Assembly: GCA_027307195.1 (NCBI GenBank)
Contig: DAHUXL010000016.1
Coordinates: forward strand, 1 to 64,000
From: Rhodanobacter sp.
GTDB lineage: Bacteria; Pseudomonadota; Gammaproteobacteria; Xanthomonadales; Rhodanobacteraceae
Length of the DNA: 64,000 bases
Direction: 5' to 3'
Shown here piece after piece: positions 8,623 to 20,701 of this stretch. Every line of letters begins with the position of its first letter. Within the stretch, counting starts at the first letter, position 1. The notes under the pieces are model-generated. The model was given only the letters and a program-made list of their open reading frames with translations, searched no databases and was not told the origin of the DNA. A program made the position numbers and the translations under genes.

Positions 8623-10026
8623 ATGCTGCCTGTCGTCGCGCTAGTTGGTCGTCCCAATGTCGGTAAATCGACCCTTTTCAATGTGCTGACGCGCAGTCGT
8701 GACGCCCTGGTGGCCGACATGCCGGGCGTCACCCGTGACCGTCACTACGGCGTCTGCCGCAGTGGCGCGCGGCCCTTCGTGGTGGTCGATACCGGCGGTC
8801 TGTCCGGCGTCGAGGAAGCCATGGACGTGCTCACGGCGAAGCAGGTGCGCCTGGCCATCGAAGAAGCGAACGTGCTGGTGTTCGTGGTCGATGCCCGTGA
8901 AGGCCTGCTGCCGCAGGACTACGTTATCCTGGGCGAGTTGCGCCGCAGCGGCAAGACCATCATAGCTGCGGTCAACAAGACTGACGGGCTGGAAGAGGAA
9001 GCCGTACTGGCGGAGTTCTCCGCGTTCGGCGTCGGCAAGATCCTGCCATTGTCCGCCGCGCATAATCGCGGCACCAGCGACCTGATTGAACTGATTCTGC
9101 CGTTGCTGCCCGCCGACGAGGAAAGCACGGTCGAAGAGGAAGGCGAGGGTGGCAGCATTCGTGTCGCCATCGTCGGTCGTCCGAATGCCGGCAAATCGAC
9201 CCTGATCAATCGCCTGCTCGGCGAAGACCGGTTGATCGTCTCGGACGTCGCCGGCACTACCCGCGATCCGATCCGCGTCCCGCTGGAACGCGACGGCAAA
9301 CGCTACACACTGATCGACACCGCCGGCATCCGCCGCAAGGCACGCGTCGAGGAAGCCGTCGAGAAATTCAGTGTCATCAAGACCCTGCAGTCGATTGCTG
9401 CAGCCCAGGTCGTGGTGGTGATGATCGATGCCCGCGAAAACCTGGCCGACCAGGATCTCACCCTGATCGGTTACGCGATGGACGAGGGCCGGGCGCTGGT
9501 GATCGCCATCAACAAGTGGGATGGCCTGGACCAGTATCAGCGCGACGAGTGCATGCGCGCGCTGGATCGTCGACTGGTGTTCGTCGACTGGGCCAAGCAG
9601 GTACATATCTCGGCACTTCACGGTTCGGGCTTGCGCGAGCTGATGCGCGCGGTCGTGCGAGCTCATGCGTCGGCGACCAAGGTGCTGGTGTCTTCCGATT
9701 TGACCAAGACGCTGGAGAAAGCCTACGAAGGCTACCAACCGCCACTGGTGCATGGTCACTCGCCGAAGCTTCGCTTCGCACATCCGGGTGGCAACAATCC
9801 GCCGACCATCGTGATCCACGGCACCCGCACCAAGCACATTGCACCGGCGTATCAGCGCTACCTGGAAAATTTCTTCCGCAAGCGCTACAAGCTGGAGGGC
9901 ACGCCGATCCGGATTGCCTTCCGTGAAGGCGAGAACCCGTATGCGGGACGCAAGAAGGTGTTGACCAAGGAGCAGGAGCAGAAGGCCCGGCGCCGGGTCA
10001 GTGACCTGATCAAGCGCACGCGCTGA
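8623..10026 (+). CDS. der: ribosome biogenesis GTPase Der (EngA)
   Basis: Tandem-GTPase needed for 50S subunit maturation. Two P-loops are visible: GRPNVGKS at residues 9-16 and GRPNAGKS around 185. Each has its DTAG/DTGG and NKxD motifs, and a C-terminal KH-like domain follows, ending in a basic tail (KARRRVSDLIKRTR). Length 467 residues, typical. Confidence 0.97.
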   Translation: MLPVVALVGRPNVGKSTLFNVLTRSRDALVADMPGVTRDRHYGVCRSGARPFVVVDTGGLSGVEEAMDVLTAKQVRLAIEEANVLVFVVDAREGLLPQDYVILGELRRSGKTIIAAVNKTDGLEEEAVLAEFSAFGVGKILPLSAAHNRGTSDLIELILPLLPADEESTVEEEGEGGSIRVAIVGRPNAGKSTLINRLLGEDRLIVSDVAGTTRDPIRVPLERDGKRYTLIDTAGIRRKARVEEAVEKFSVIKTLQSIAAAQVVVVMIDARENLADQDLTLIGYAMDEGRALVIAINKWDGLDQYQRDECMRALDRRLVFVDWAKQVHISALHGSGLRELMRAVVRAHASATKVLVSSDLTKTLEKAYEGYQPPLVHGHSPKLRFAHPGGNNPPTIVIHGTRTKHIAPAYQRYLENFFRKRYKLEGTPIRIAFREGENPYAGRKKVLTKEQEQKARRRVSDLIKRTR

Positions 10027-10049
10027 TTCTCCGGCCCGCTCGTCTCGGG

Positions 10050-10628
10050 CTACGGCGCAGACTGCAGCAGATCGGCCGGAGTCAAACCGTACACCGCAGC
10101 GTCATGGCCTTCTCCATTCGCCCGCAGGCGCTGCCGTGCAATCGCTTCGAAGCGCGCGCCGGCTTTTTCGGCGGTGCGCCGGCTTGCATGGTTGTCGGGC
10201 ATGACAACGATCTCGATGCGGATCAAACCCAGTTGTTCAAAGCCGAAACGCGCGACCAGCGCGGCGGCGTGCGCGGCGATTCCTTCGCCACGACGCGACT
10301 GGCGCACCCAATAACCGAGATTGGCGCTGTGATGCTGATGGTTGCGCTGGTTGAGCCCGGCTCCGCCGAGCAGCTCGCCGGTGTCCAGGTCGAAGATCGC
10401 GAACGCGAAGTGCTCGCCACGCGACCAGCCGTCCTGACAGTGGCTTATCCATGCGTGCGCATCAGCCAGCTCATAACCCGCATGGCACCAGGGTAGCCAG
10501 CGACCCACGCTGGCCACTGACGAACGTGCTGCCTCGAACAGGTCTTCGGCATCATGTACTTGCCATGGACGCAGCCGCAGCGGTTCTTCGACAAGCTCCA
10601 ATGTGGGCAAGACCGGTTCGCTCGTCAT
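10050..10628 (-). CDS. GNAT-family N-acetyltransferase (RimJ/RimL-like)
   Basis: Predicted acetyl-CoA-dependent N-acetyltransferase of 192 residues. The acetyl-CoA loop is [19 protein letters not shown], and the C-terminal part ([14 protein letters not shown]-like) is typical of RimJ/RimL enzymes that acetylate ribosomal proteins or small amines. It is transcribed away from folD and towards der. The substrate cannot be told from sequence. Confidence 0.85.
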   Translation of the reverse strand: MTSEPVLPTLELVEEPLRLRPWQVHDAEDLFEAARSSVASVGRWLPWCHAGYELADAHAWISHCQDGWSRGEHFAFAIFDLDTGELLGGAGLNQRNHQHHSANLGYWVRQSRRGEGIAAHAAALVARFGFEQLGLIRIEIVVMPDNHASRRTAEKAGARFEAIARQRLRANGEGHDAAVYGLTPADLLQSAP

Positions 10629-10703
10629 CAGGCACCCTTTCGCTTTTGTTTGTGTGCATGCGGGCCAGTCGCGATAATGGGCAACTTCCAGTCAGGCATC
10701 AAC

Positions 10704-11573
10704 ATGAGCGCACGCATTCTCGACGGCAAACGCATCGCGCAGGAATTGCTGGAGCGCCTGCGCCTGCGCGTCGCCGAGCGGGTCGCACGGGGACTGGCTG
10801 CGCCGGGACTGGCGGTGGTGCTGGTGGGCAGCGATGCCGCGTCATCGGTCTACGTGCGCAACAAGCGCAAGGCCTGCCATCAGGTAGGTTTTCGCTCATT
10901 CGATTACGACCTGCCAGCGAACACCAGCCAGGAAGAATTGTTCGCCCTGATCGACCGCCTGAATGCCGATCCAGCCGTGCATGGCATTCTGGTGCAATCG
11001 CCGTTGCCGGAGCATATCGACGAGGATGCACTGGTCGATCGCATCGATCCGGACAAGGACGTGGACGGTTTCCAGGCGGTCAACGTGGGTCGCCTGGCGC
11101 TGCGTCGTTTCGGTTTGCGCCCATGCACACCCAAAGGCGTGATGACCCTGCTGGGCCACACCGATCGTCCGGTGCGCGGCCAGCACGCGGTGGTGGTCGG
11201 CGTGTCCAACCATGTCGGTCGCCCACTGGTGCTGGAATTGATGATCGCCGGTTGCACCACCACCAGCTGCCATCGCTTCACCCGTGATCTGGAAAGTTTC
11301 GTGCGTCAGGCCGATATCCTGGTCGTTGCGGTCGGCAAACCGGGGCTGGTCAAGGGTGAGTGGATCAAATCGGGAGCGGTGGTGATCGACGTCGGCATCA
11401 ACCGTCTCGACGATGGCCGGCTGGTCGGTGACGTGGACTTCGATGCCGCAGCGGCGCATGCGAGCTGGATCACGCCGGTACCCGGCGGTGTCGGCCCTAT
11501 GACCGTGGCCACACTGATGGAAAACACGCTGGAGGCCGCGGACGCACGCGCCACGATGCACAAGCTCGCCTGA
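10704..11573 (+). CDS. folD: bifunctional methylene-THF dehydrogenase/cyclohydrolase
   Basis: Interconverts 5,10-methylene-THF and 10-formyl-THF in one-carbon metabolism. The ATG at 10704 gives [16 protein letters not shown]; the upstream extension of the frame reads through the region opposite the acetyltransferase and is not coding. Motifs: [14 protein letters not shown] with the catalytic Lys region, the [10 protein letters not shown] segment, and [10 protein letters not shown] at the dinucleotide site. About 289 residues, normal. Confidence 0.96.
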   Translation: MSARILDGKRIAQELLERLRLRVAERVARGLAAPGLAVVLVGSDAASSVYVRNKRKACHQVGFRSFDYDLPANTSQEELFALIDRLNADPAVHGILVQSPLPEHIDEDALVDRIDPDKDVDGFQAVNVGRLALRRFGLRPCTPKGVMTLLGHTDRPVRGQHAVVVGVSNHVGRPLVLELMIAGCTTTSCHRFTRDLESFVRQADILVVAVGKPGLVKGEWIKSGAVVIDVGINRLDDGRLVGDVDFDAAAAHASWITPVPGGVGPMTVATLMENTLEAADARATMHKLA

Positions 11574-11600
11574 TCCGCGGGCTGCATTCAGCTGCACATC

Positions 11601-13114
<1,514 letters not shown>

Positions 13115-13119
13115 CTGAA

Positions 13120-13149
13120 GCGCCGGCCCGAGGGCCGGCGCCTTGTTTT
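13120..13149 (+). terminator. intrinsic terminator after guaB
   Basis: Nine-bp GC stem GCGCCGGCC / GGCCGGCGC with loop CGAG, followed by CTTGTTTT. It starts 5 bp after the guaB stop. Some read-through into guaA is likely because no strong promoter is evident before guaA. Confidence 0.75.
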
Positions 13150-13219
13150 GCAGGTGGCAATTTTTTCAAGATCATGAGGCGTCGACGTGGCCAGATGGCC
13201 CCGCGGCGAAACCGGACCG

Positions 13220-14797
13220 ATGACCAATATCCATAGCGACAAGATCCTGATCCTCGATTTCGGCGCGCAGTACACGCAACTGATCGCCCGCCGCATCCGC
13301 GAGCTTGGCGTGTACTGCGAAATCTGGGCCTGGGATCACGAGCCGGCCGAGATCGCCGCGTTCGGTGCGAAGGGCATCATCCTGTCGGGCGGCCCGGAAT
13401 CGACCACGCTGGAAGACGCGCCGAAAGCACCGCAACAGGTGTTCGACTCCGGCGTGCCGATCCTCGGCATCTGCTACGGCATGCAGACGATGGCTGCCCA
13501 GCTCGGTGGCGCCACCGAGGCCGCCGACGCGCGCGAGTTCGGTCACGCCGAAGTCGATATCGTGGCGACTAGCCGTCTGTTCGATGGCCTCAGCGACCAT
13601 GCCGGTGCGCGCAAGCTCGATGTGTGGATGAGTCACGGCGACCATGTTGCCAAGGCACCGCCAGGTTTCGCGATCACCGGCACTACTGATCGCATCCCGG
13701 TCGCGGTGATGGAGAATGATGACAAATGCTGGTATGGCGTGCAGTTCCACCCGGAAGTGACGCACACGAAGCAGGGTGGGGCGCTGCTGAAGCGTTTCAT
13801 CACCGAGATCTGCGGCTGCCAGACGCTGTGGACCGCCGCCAACATCATCGACGACCAGATCGCCCGCGTGCGCGAACAGGTTGGCGACGATCATGTACTG
13901 CTTGGTCTGTCCGGTGGCGTCGATTCCTCGGTAGTCGCTGCGCTGCTGCATCGTGCGATCGGTGACAAGCTCACTTGCGTGTTCGTCGACACCGGCTTGC
14001 TGCGCTGGCAGGAAGGCGACCAGGTGATGGCCACGATGGCCGAGCACATGGGCCTCAAGGTCATCCGTGTCAACGCCGCAGATCGCTACTTCAAGGCACT
14101 CGAAGGTGTGGCCGATCCGGAAGCCAAGCGCAAGATCATCGGCGGCCTGTTCGTGGAAATCTTCGACGAGGAGTCGAGCAAGATCGCCGCCGACGGCAGC
14201 AAGGTGAAGTGGCTGGCGCAGGGCACCATCTATCCCGACGTGATCGAGTCGGCCGGCAGCAAGACCTGCAAGGCCCACGTCATCAAGAGCCACCACAATG
14301 TCGGCGGCCTGCCGACGCACATGAAGCTCAAGCTGGTCGAGCCGCTGCGCGAACTGTTCAAGGACGAGGTGCGCCGCATCGGCGTCGAACTCGGCCTGCC
14401 GCGCGCGATGGTCTATCGCCACCCGTTCCCGGGACCAGGCTTGGGCGTGCGCATCCTTGGCGAAGTGAAGCGCGAGTACGCCGAACTGCTGGCCCAGGCC
14501 GATGCGATCTTCATCGACGAACTGCGCAAGGCTGACCTGTACGACAGGACCAGCCAGGCGTTCGCCGTATTCCTGCCGGTGAAGTCGGTAGGTGTCGTCG
14601 GTGATGCACGTGCCTACGAATGGGTGATCGCGCTGCGCGCAGTGGAGACTATCGACTTCATGACCGCGCACTGGGCACACTTGCCATATGAGTTTCTTGG
14701 CAGGGTTTCAAATAGAATTATCAATGAATTGCGTGGTGTTTCTCGTGTCGTTTATGACATCAGTGGCAAGCCACCCGCCACGATCGAGTGGGAATAA
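13220..14797 (+). CDS. guaA: GMP synthase (glutamine-hydrolysing)
   Basis: Converts XMP to GMP using glutamine and ATP. The ATG at 13220 gives [20 protein letters not shown]. The class I amidotransferase domain has the nucleophile in [10 protein letters not shown] and the His/Glu pair in FHPEVTH. It is followed by the ATP-pyrophosphatase P-loop GLSGGVDSS and the C-terminal dimerisation domain ending IEWE. 525 residues, as usual. Confidence 0.97.
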   Translation: MTNIHSDKILILDFGAQYTQLIARRIRELGVYCEIWAWDHEPAEIAAFGAKGIILSGGPESTTLEDAPKAPQQVFDSGVPILGICYGMQTMAAQLGGATEAADAREFGHAEVDIVATSRLFDGLSDHAGARKLDVWMSHGDHVAKAPPGFAITGTTDRIPVAVMENDDKCWYGVQFHPEVTHTKQGGALLKRFITEICGCQTLWTAANIIDDQIARVREQVGDDHVLLGLSGGVDSSVVAALLHRAIGDKLTCVFVDTGLLRWQEGDQVMATMAEHMGLKVIRVNAADRYFKALEGVADPEAKRKIIGGLFVEIFDEESSKIAADGSKVKWLAQGTIYPDVIESAGSKTCKAHVIKSHHNVGGLPTHMKLKLVEPLRELFKDEVRRIGVELGLPRAMVYRHPFPGPGLGVRILGEVKREYAELLAQADAIFIDELRKADLYDRTSQAFAVFLPVKSVGVVGDARAYEWVIALRAVETIDFMTAHWAHLPYEFLGRVSNRIINELRGVSRVVYDISGKPPATIEWE

Positions 14798-14800
14798 TAA

Positions 14801-15364
<564 letters not shown>

Positions 15365-15496
15365 GCATCAGTTGTTGGAAGAGACGCCGCGGCATGATTC
15401 GTCGAGGATGGATAAGTTGTCAAAAAACGTGCCAAATCTCTTCCAGTTGATACAAATCACGCAATCGCAAGATTTACGCTCATAAAACATATGAAA

Positions 15497-15529
15497 TTGT
15501 CAAGGTCATGTGATGTAATCTAGATCACA
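15497..15529 (+). promoter_or_regulatory. Clp/CRP-like site overlapping a candidate promoter of the EPS operon
   Basis: TGTAATCTAGATCACA (15514-15529) differs from the CRP/Clp core TGTGA-N6-TCACA at one position and carries the preferred central TCTAGA. It overlaps a possible promoter, TTGTCA (15497-15502) with TAGATC (15521-15526). The site ends 24 bp before the ATG, in an AT-rich leader of about 190 bp (15365-15553). Position favours repression; this is inferred. Confidence 0.6.
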
Positions 15530-15553
15530 GATTCCAACATTGGCGTGGCAATC

Positions 15554-16177
15554 ATGAAACTTCTGGGACGTCTTTTCGTGTTGTGCCTTGCATGGGCGTT
15601 GGCGGGATGTGCCACCGGCGGGAGTTCCTCCGCACCGCCTGAACCCGACAGCAGTGTCCAGGCGGTGGGCAACTACCTCATCGGTGTCGACGATCAGCTG
15701 CAGATCACGGTGTGGCATAACCCGGATCTCAGCGTGAGCGTGCCGGTACGCCCGGATGGGCGAATCACCGTGCCGCTGATTGGTGACGTCGTGGCAGGCG
15801 GCAAGACGCCTGATCAAGTTTCCACCGAGATCAAGGACAAATTGCAGTCCTTCGTGCGCGACCCGCAGGTGGCGGTGATTCTGATTGCGCTGCGCAGCAA
15901 CGAATACCTGTCGCGTGTGCGTGTGACTGGTGCAGTGCGCAACCCGATTTCCATCCCCTATCGCCAGGGAATGACCGTTCTCGACGCCGTGCTGGCAGCT
16001 GGCGGCACTACTGAGTTCGCGGCTCCGGATCGAACCCAGCTCTTTCGCAAGGGCGACAAAGGCATCACCACCCCGTATGCGGTGCGTCTGGAAAAAATCC
16101 TGAAGCAGGGGGACTTGGCGAACAATTACGCGGTACAGCCGGGGGATGTGATTACGGTACCGCAGCGAGCGTTCTGA
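15554..16177 (+). CDS. polysaccharide export lipoprotein (GumB/Wza/EpsE-like)
   Basis: Outer-membrane auxiliary (OPX) protein forming the exit channel for a polysaccharide. The ATG at 15554 begins a lipoprotein signal MKLLGRLFVLCLAWALAGC, with lipobox LAGC. A Poly_export domain follows (YLIGVDDQLQITVWHNPDLS, VRPDGRITVPLIGDV), then an SLBB-like segment (VRVTGAVRNPISIPYRQGMTVLDAVLAAGG). At 207 residues it is short, like GumB. It is the first gene of the plus-strand EPS operon. Confidence 0.93.
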   Translation: MKLLGRLFVLCLAWALAGCATGGSSSAPPEPDSSVQAVGNYLIGVDDQLQITVWHNPDLSVSVPVRPDGRITVPLIGDVVAGGKTPDQVSTEIKDKLQSFVRDPQVAVILIALRSNEYLSRVRVTGAVRNPISIPYRQGMTVLDAVLAAGGTTEFAAPDRTQLFRKGDKGITTPYAVRLEKILKQGDLANNYAVQPGDVITVPQRAF

Positions 16178-16223
16178 TATCGGTTGGAATGCGTGGACAG
16201 GAGATGGGTTGTAGGGGGGAGTG

Positions 16224-17768
16224 ATGAATGGGGAACTGGCATCTTTCGGCGGCATGCTGCCGGCATTGGTGAATGAAGCGCGACGGCGTCGCGTGGCGTT
16301 GGGCTTGGCGTTTGCCGTGATCGCCCTGGCGGCATTGGTCGTCGGGCTGTTATGGCCGAAGAAATACGAGGCTTCCACCAGTATCCTGGCACAGGAAAGC
16401 AGCATCATTACGCCGCTGATGGAGGGTGTTGCCTCACCCACCGCGAACAAGAACCGCGCCAGCATCGCGCGTGATGTGATCTTCAGCCGCAAGGTGATGA
16501 GTGAAATTCTGGCCAGCAATGGCTGGCTGGCCACGCATCCGACGCCGATCGAACAGGATCGTCTGATCGAAGGGCTCAAGTCCCGCACCAACGTCCAGAC
16601 CTCGCGCGACAACCTGATCACGATCAGCTACTTCGATTCGGATCCAAAGCGGGCCTTCAATGTCACCCGGCAGCTGGCCCAGCTATTCATCAGCGAGAGC
16701 CTGGCTTCCAAGCAGCGTGAAAGCCGCGACGCGTACGAGTTCATCGACAGCCAGGTCGAGGCCTACCGGAAAAAGCTGACCGATGCCGAGAGCAAGCTCA
16801 AGGCTTACCGCGATGCCAACGCTGATGCGCGTCCTGGCAGCGAGACCGACACCGATACGCGGATCAGCCAGCTGCGCACCCAGATCGAAAGCACGCGCAT
16901 GGATCTGATGGAGAAGCGCTCACAGTCGGCTGCGCTCGAATCCCAGTTGTCCGGCGAATCCGAAGTCAATGCGGTGCAGACGACGGAGGGCATCTATCAG
17001 ACCCAGCTCGCCGATTTGCAGGGCCAGCTCGATAAGTTGCTGCTGACTTATACCGACCAGTATCCCGACGTGATCCGCATCCGCCACCAGATGCAGGACT
17101 TGCGCCAGCAACTGGCGCAATCGAATCAGCGCAAGGAGAGCGCCAAGCTGACTGGTACGCCGGTTCCGCTGGACAACAGTGTGCAGATGAATCCTCTGTA
17201 TCAGCAGCTGAAGATTCAACTTTCGACAACGCGCGGTGACGCCGCCGCAGCCGCTGCGCGTCTCGGCGCGAGTGAATCGATGCTGCAATCCGAACTGCAA
17301 CGGAGTGCGCGTATCGCCAACTCGGAAAACGTGACGTCCGAGTTGACCCGCGACTACAACGTCAACCGCGATGTGTACCAGGACCTGCTCAAGCGTCGCG
17401 AGAATGCGCGCGTATCGATGAATCTGGACGACAGGCAACGCGGGCTCACGTTCCTCATCCAGAATCCTGCCGTGATGCCGCTCGTGCCCACGGGCCTGCG
17501 CTTCATGCATTTCGGTCTCGCCGGGATCGCCCTGTCGCTGGCCATTCCGTTCGGCCTGCTGTTTGGTCTGGTGCGATTCGATCCACGGGTGCGTTCGGTC
17601 TGGCAGCTTGAGCACGCAACCGGACTGACGGTATTGGCGACGATCCCGTTTTACCCGACGCCGCGCGACCGGCGCCGCAATCATCTGCACAACATCATGC
17701 TTGCCTTGATCGTCACGGGAGTCGGTGCGGTTTATCTGATCCTGTTCTTGTTGAGGCTGAAGGGATAG
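16224..17768 (+). CDS. polysaccharide chain-length determinant (Wzz/GumC-like, XrtA type)
   Basis: Polysaccharide co-polymerase of the inner membrane that sets chain length and couples to the export channel. An N-terminal transmembrane helix (about residues 23-43) precedes a long periplasmic coiled-coil region (about 180-400). Two C-terminal hydrophobic segments (about 430-450 and 490-510) follow. The roughly 514-residue length and the QNPAVMPLVPTGL segment before the C-terminal helix recall the exosortase-A-associated family. The Shine-Dalgarno GGGGGGAG favours the ATG at 16224; a GTG directly precedes it. No kinase domain is fused. Confidence 0.9.
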   Translation: MNGELASFGGMLPALVNEARRRRVALGLAFAVIALAALVVGLLWPKKYEASTSILAQESSIITPLMEGVASPTANKNRASIARDVIFSRKVMSEILASNGWLATHPTPIEQDRLIEGLKSRTNVQTSRDNLITISYFDSDPKRAFNVTRQLAQLFISESLASKQRESRDAYEFIDSQVEAYRKKLTDAESKLKAYRDANADARPGSETDTDTRISQLRTQIESTRMDLMEKRSQSAALESQLSGESEVNAVQTTEGIYQTQLADLQGQLDKLLLTYTDQYPDVIRIRHQMQDLRQQLAQSNQRKESAKLTGTPVPLDNSVQMNPLYQQLKIQLSTTRGDAAAAAARLGASESMLQSELQRSARIANSENVTSELTRDYNVNRDVYQDLLKRRENARVSMNLDDRQRGLTFLIQNPAVMPLVPTGLRFMHFGLAGIALSLAIPFGLLFGLVRFDPRVRSVWQLEHATGLTVLATIPFYPTPRDRRRNHLHNIMLALIVTGVGAVYLILFLLRLKG

Positions 17769-17770
17769 GT

Positions 17771-18556
17771 ATGAAAAGTCCTGGCAACAAGATGTTTTCC
17801 GAACGCGTAAGCCATGTGACCGAGGCTGCAGCGCACGATTTTGAAAAGCATCCATCGGCAAGCCACGAGATTTCCCGGATGAACGGTGGGGAGGGTGGCG
17901 CACTCGCACCGTTGCAGCTAGAACAGCGACGAATGATTCATCGCGAGGAGTCAGTTCGCCAGCAATCGGATGCTTTCCGCGAAATTCGCACGCGTCTGCT
18001 CGGATTGGTGGAACCCCAGCAGAACTTCATTACCCTGGTCGTGTCGGTGAGTCCCGGTTCGGGCGGCAGTTTCGTCGCCAGCAACCTTTCGACTGCGTTT
18101 GCCTTCGACGAGGCCAAGACGAGCCTGCTGATCGACTGCAATCTGCGCTATCCGGGCCAGCACAAGATGCTGAGCGTGAACCCGGCGACCGGTGGCCTGA
18201 TCGATTTTCTCGAACACCCGAGAATCGGCATTGAATCCATCCTGTACCACACCGGCATTCCCCGCCTGTGCCTGATTCCGGCAGGCAAGACACGCGAGAA
18301 CAGCGGTGAGTACTTTTCATCGTTTCGCATGCGCGCCGTGCTGGATTCGCTGCGCTGCCGTTACGCGGATCGTTACATCATTCTCGACGGGCCGGCGATC
18401 AATGGGTCGCCCGACGCGCGCATCCTGTCTGACCTGGCCGACTTCGTGATTGTCGTTGCGGGTTACGGGCGCGATACACCGGCAGCGATCAATCAGGCTG
18501 TCGCCAATTTCGAGCCGGGCAAACTGGCCGGGGTAGTTTTCAACCAGTTGCCTTAG
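17771..18556 (+). CDS. CpsD/EpsG-like tyrosine-kinase-family protein with degenerate P-loop
   Basis: Cytoplasmic partner of the chain-length protein by position and fold. The Walker A region reads VSPGSGGSFVASNL (about residues 93-105), where the invariant P-loop lysine is replaced by glycine. Walker A' reads LLIDCNLRYP instead of LLIDADLRRP, and no tyrosine cluster is present at the C-terminus (ends VVFNQLP). The fold is kept (YIILDGP, ADFVIVVAGYG). It may regulate without kinase activity. It starts 2 bp after the chain-length gene; Met8 is an alternative start. Confidence 0.85.
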   Translation: MKSPGNKMFSERVSHVTEAAAHDFEKHPSASHEISRMNGGEGGALAPLQLEQRRMIHREESVRQQSDAFREIRTRLLGLVEPQQNFITLVVSVSPGSGGSFVASNLSTAFAFDEAKTSLLIDCNLRYPGQHKMLSVNPATGGLIDFLEHPRIGIESILYHTGIPRLCLIPAGKTRENSGEYFSSFRMRAVLDSLRCRYADRYIILDGPAINGSPDARILSDLADFVIVVAGYGRDTPAAINQAVANFEPGKLAGVVFNQLP

Positions 18557-18617
18557 GGCTTCGCCCACGGCGTTTCAATGAGTGATCCAATCACGGCCTA
18601 TCCAAAGGAGAGGGAAC

Positions 18618-19913
18618 ATGCCGGCATCCAACACACTCGCTCGTGCCATGGCACTAGCGCTTGCCGCTGGTTCGGGCTCGGCATGGGGAGGCACGCTCGA
18701 CTACACCTTGTATGCCGGTATTCAGCACAGCAACAACATCACCCTGAGTACACAAAACCCGGTCAGCCAGAACGAGCTGATTCCGGGCTTCAATTTCACG
18801 TATCTGCAGCAGGGTTCGACTCTGCAGGCCAACGTTATCGGTACGCTGGAATATCACGACTATCCCGGCAACCGGTTCGACAGCCAGACGCAAACCCAGC
18901 TTGCCGGTCAGGCCAACTGGACTGTGCTGCCGCAACGACTGGACTTCTCCGTGGCGGACTATGCGGGGGTACAGCCGGTCGATTCGTTGGCCAGCAACGC
19001 GCCAGGCAACCAGCAGCAGACCAATGTGTTTTCACTCGGGCCGATCCTGCATTTTCAGTTTGGCGACACAATGCGCGGGCAGGCCGAGCTGCAATACGTC
19101 AACAGCTACGCGTCAAAGGTCAGCGATTTCAATTCCTCGCGCGGTATGGCCGCATTCCGTCTGTTCAGGGATATCAGTCCGACCGCTCAGTTGTCGGCCA
19201 ACGCCGAAACCCAGCATGTCTGGTTCAGTAACAGCGCGGACACCAATTTCGACCGCGACGAACTGTACGCCCGCTACACCAGCAAGCTGGCGCAGTTCGA
19301 TACCGACGTGGTGCTTGGCTGGTCGCAATTGCATTTTGCCCATGCGCCGAACGACTCGAAGCCGTTGGCACGCGTGACCCTTGACTGGCGGGCGACGCTG
19401 CGCAGTACGTTCACGCTTTCCGGTGTCTACCAGTACTCCGATGCGGCACAGGACATGCTGCAGCCGCTGGACAGGGTCGTGAGTACGAGCAGTGGCGGCA
19501 TCAGCACGGGTGATGCAGCCATCAACCCGCAGGTCTACCAGGAACAGCGACTTGAGGCGATCTATGCCTTTCACAGCGAGCGGTTGACACTGTCGCTGAC
19601 TCCAATCATCGGCAAGCTGCATTATCTGCACGATCCGACTCTTGACCAGACCAGCCGCGGTGGCGTCGTGAGCCTGGCCTACCGCCTGCAACCGACAGTG
19701 ACGCTGTCGGGATTTGCCGATGGCGAGCGGCTGACCTACAGCGATCTGGGCCGGCGCGATACAACCGTCCGTCTCGGCGTCGATCTGAGCCAGCAATGGA
19801 CACCTCACTGGAACTGGCACGCCTCGGTGACCAGGCAGCGGCGCAACAGCAACGCGGTGAGCCAGAGTTATCGTGAAACCGAGATCTTTTTCGGTGTGGT
19901 GTACCGGCGATGA
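18618..19913 (+). CDS. outer-membrane beta-barrel protein of the EPS locus
   Basis: 431-residue protein with a signal peptide (MPASNTLARAMALALAAGSGSAWG) and an alternating pattern through to a C-terminus typical of outer-membrane barrels (TEIFFGVVYRR). The start has a strong AGGAGAGGG ribosome site. It resembles the TIGR03016-type barrel proteins seen in exosortase-A polysaccharide loci, possibly a porin-like secretion component. The family assignment is by resemblance, and its function is unknown. Confidence 0.75.
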   Translation: MPASNTLARAMALALAAGSGSAWGGTLDYTLYAGIQHSNNITLSTQNPVSQNELIPGFNFTYLQQGSTLQANVIGTLEYHDYPGNRFDSQTQTQLAGQANWTVLPQRLDFSVADYAGVQPVDSLASNAPGNQQQTNVFSLGPILHFQFGDTMRGQAELQYVNSYASKVSDFNSSRGMAAFRLFRDISPTAQLSANAETQHVWFSNSADTNFDRDELYARYTSKLAQFDTDVVLGWSQLHFAHAPNDSKPLARVTLDWRATLRSTFTLSGVYQYSDAAQDMLQPLDRVVSTSSGGISTGDAAINPQVYQEQRLEAIYAFHSERLTLSLTPIIGKLHYLHDPTLDQTSRGGVVSLAYRLQPTVTLSGFADGERLTYSDLGRRDTTVRLGVDLSQQWTPHWNWHASVTRQRRNSNAVSQSYRETEIFFGVVYRR

Positions 19914-20701
19914 CGATGCTGGCGACGCCACTCGAGGCCGAATTGCCGCTCTACTTCGGAGCCGGCGGAGAGTTGTTCGGGTTGTATCAGTCCGCCGGCA
20001 CGCCGGCACGCAAGGCGGTGCTGCTGTGTCCGCCGCTGGGACAGGAGCAGATTCGCTGTCACCGTCTCTATCGGCAACTGGCCCATGCACTCGCTGCAGA
20101 AGGCATTCCGGTACTGCGGTTCGACTACTACGGCTGTGGCGATTCGGCGGGCGCCAGCGCACAGGTCGACTGGCAGCGTTGCCTGGCCGATGCACGGGAT
20201 GCCGCTGACGAATTGCGCCAGCGCAGCAAGACCGATCGAGTCATCGCGTTCGGCGCCCGTCTCGGTGGCAGCATCGCGCTGACCGCAGCCGCGGCAGCCC
20301 GCTTCAGCGAACTTGTGGTGTGGGACCCGGTGCTGGATGGCAACGCTTACGTGGCCCGCCTGGATGCCATGCAGAATGCATTGCGACGGGATCCGCAGCG
20401 CTTCTGCAAGCCCCGCCTGGCGTCCGATGCCGCCGATCAATGGCTCGGCTTCGCGATCAGTAAAAGCCTGCGTCAGCAACTTGTCGAGCTGCGCTGCGAA
20501 CCGACGACTGTTCCCACATGGGTGATGGACTCGCTGGCACCCACGACGACGCGCGAGTGGCAAAGCCTCGGCATCGATGCGTCCCGGGTGAACGTCCTGC
20601 AGCCGCCAACTCCATGGGACGATCTGGGCCGGCTGGAGCTGGCGATCCTGTCGCATGCGTTGATCCAGGCGGTGACGGCGCAACTGCGGGAGGTGGCGTG
20701 A
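19910..20701 (+). CDS. alpha/beta hydrolase, exosortase-A-associated hydrolase-2-like
   Basis: Alpha/beta-hydrolase fold protein, 263 residues. The oxyanion region is LLCPPLGQEQIRCHRLYRQLA, and a strand-turn RFDYYGCGDSAG follows. The nucleophile elbow reads GARLG (residues 115-119), so the usual serine of GxSxG is an arginine (Arg117). Similar GLRLG elbows occur, as I recall, in the hydrolase-2 family of XrtA loci, so this may be a family trait. It overlaps the barrel gene by 4 bp. Catalytic activity is uncertain. Confidence 0.75.
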   Translation: MTMLATPLEAELPLYFGAGGELFGLYQSAGTPARKAVLLCPPLGQEQIRCHRLYRQLAHALAAEGIPVLRFDYYGCGDSAGASAQVDWQRCLADARDAADELRQRSKTDRVIAFGARLGGSIALTAAAAARFSELVVWDPVLDGNAYVARLDAMQNALRRDPQRFCKPRLASDAADQWLGFAISKSLRQQLVELRCEPTTVPTWVMDSLAPTTTREWQSLGIDASRVNVLQPPTPWDDLGRLELAILSHALIQAVTAQLREVA

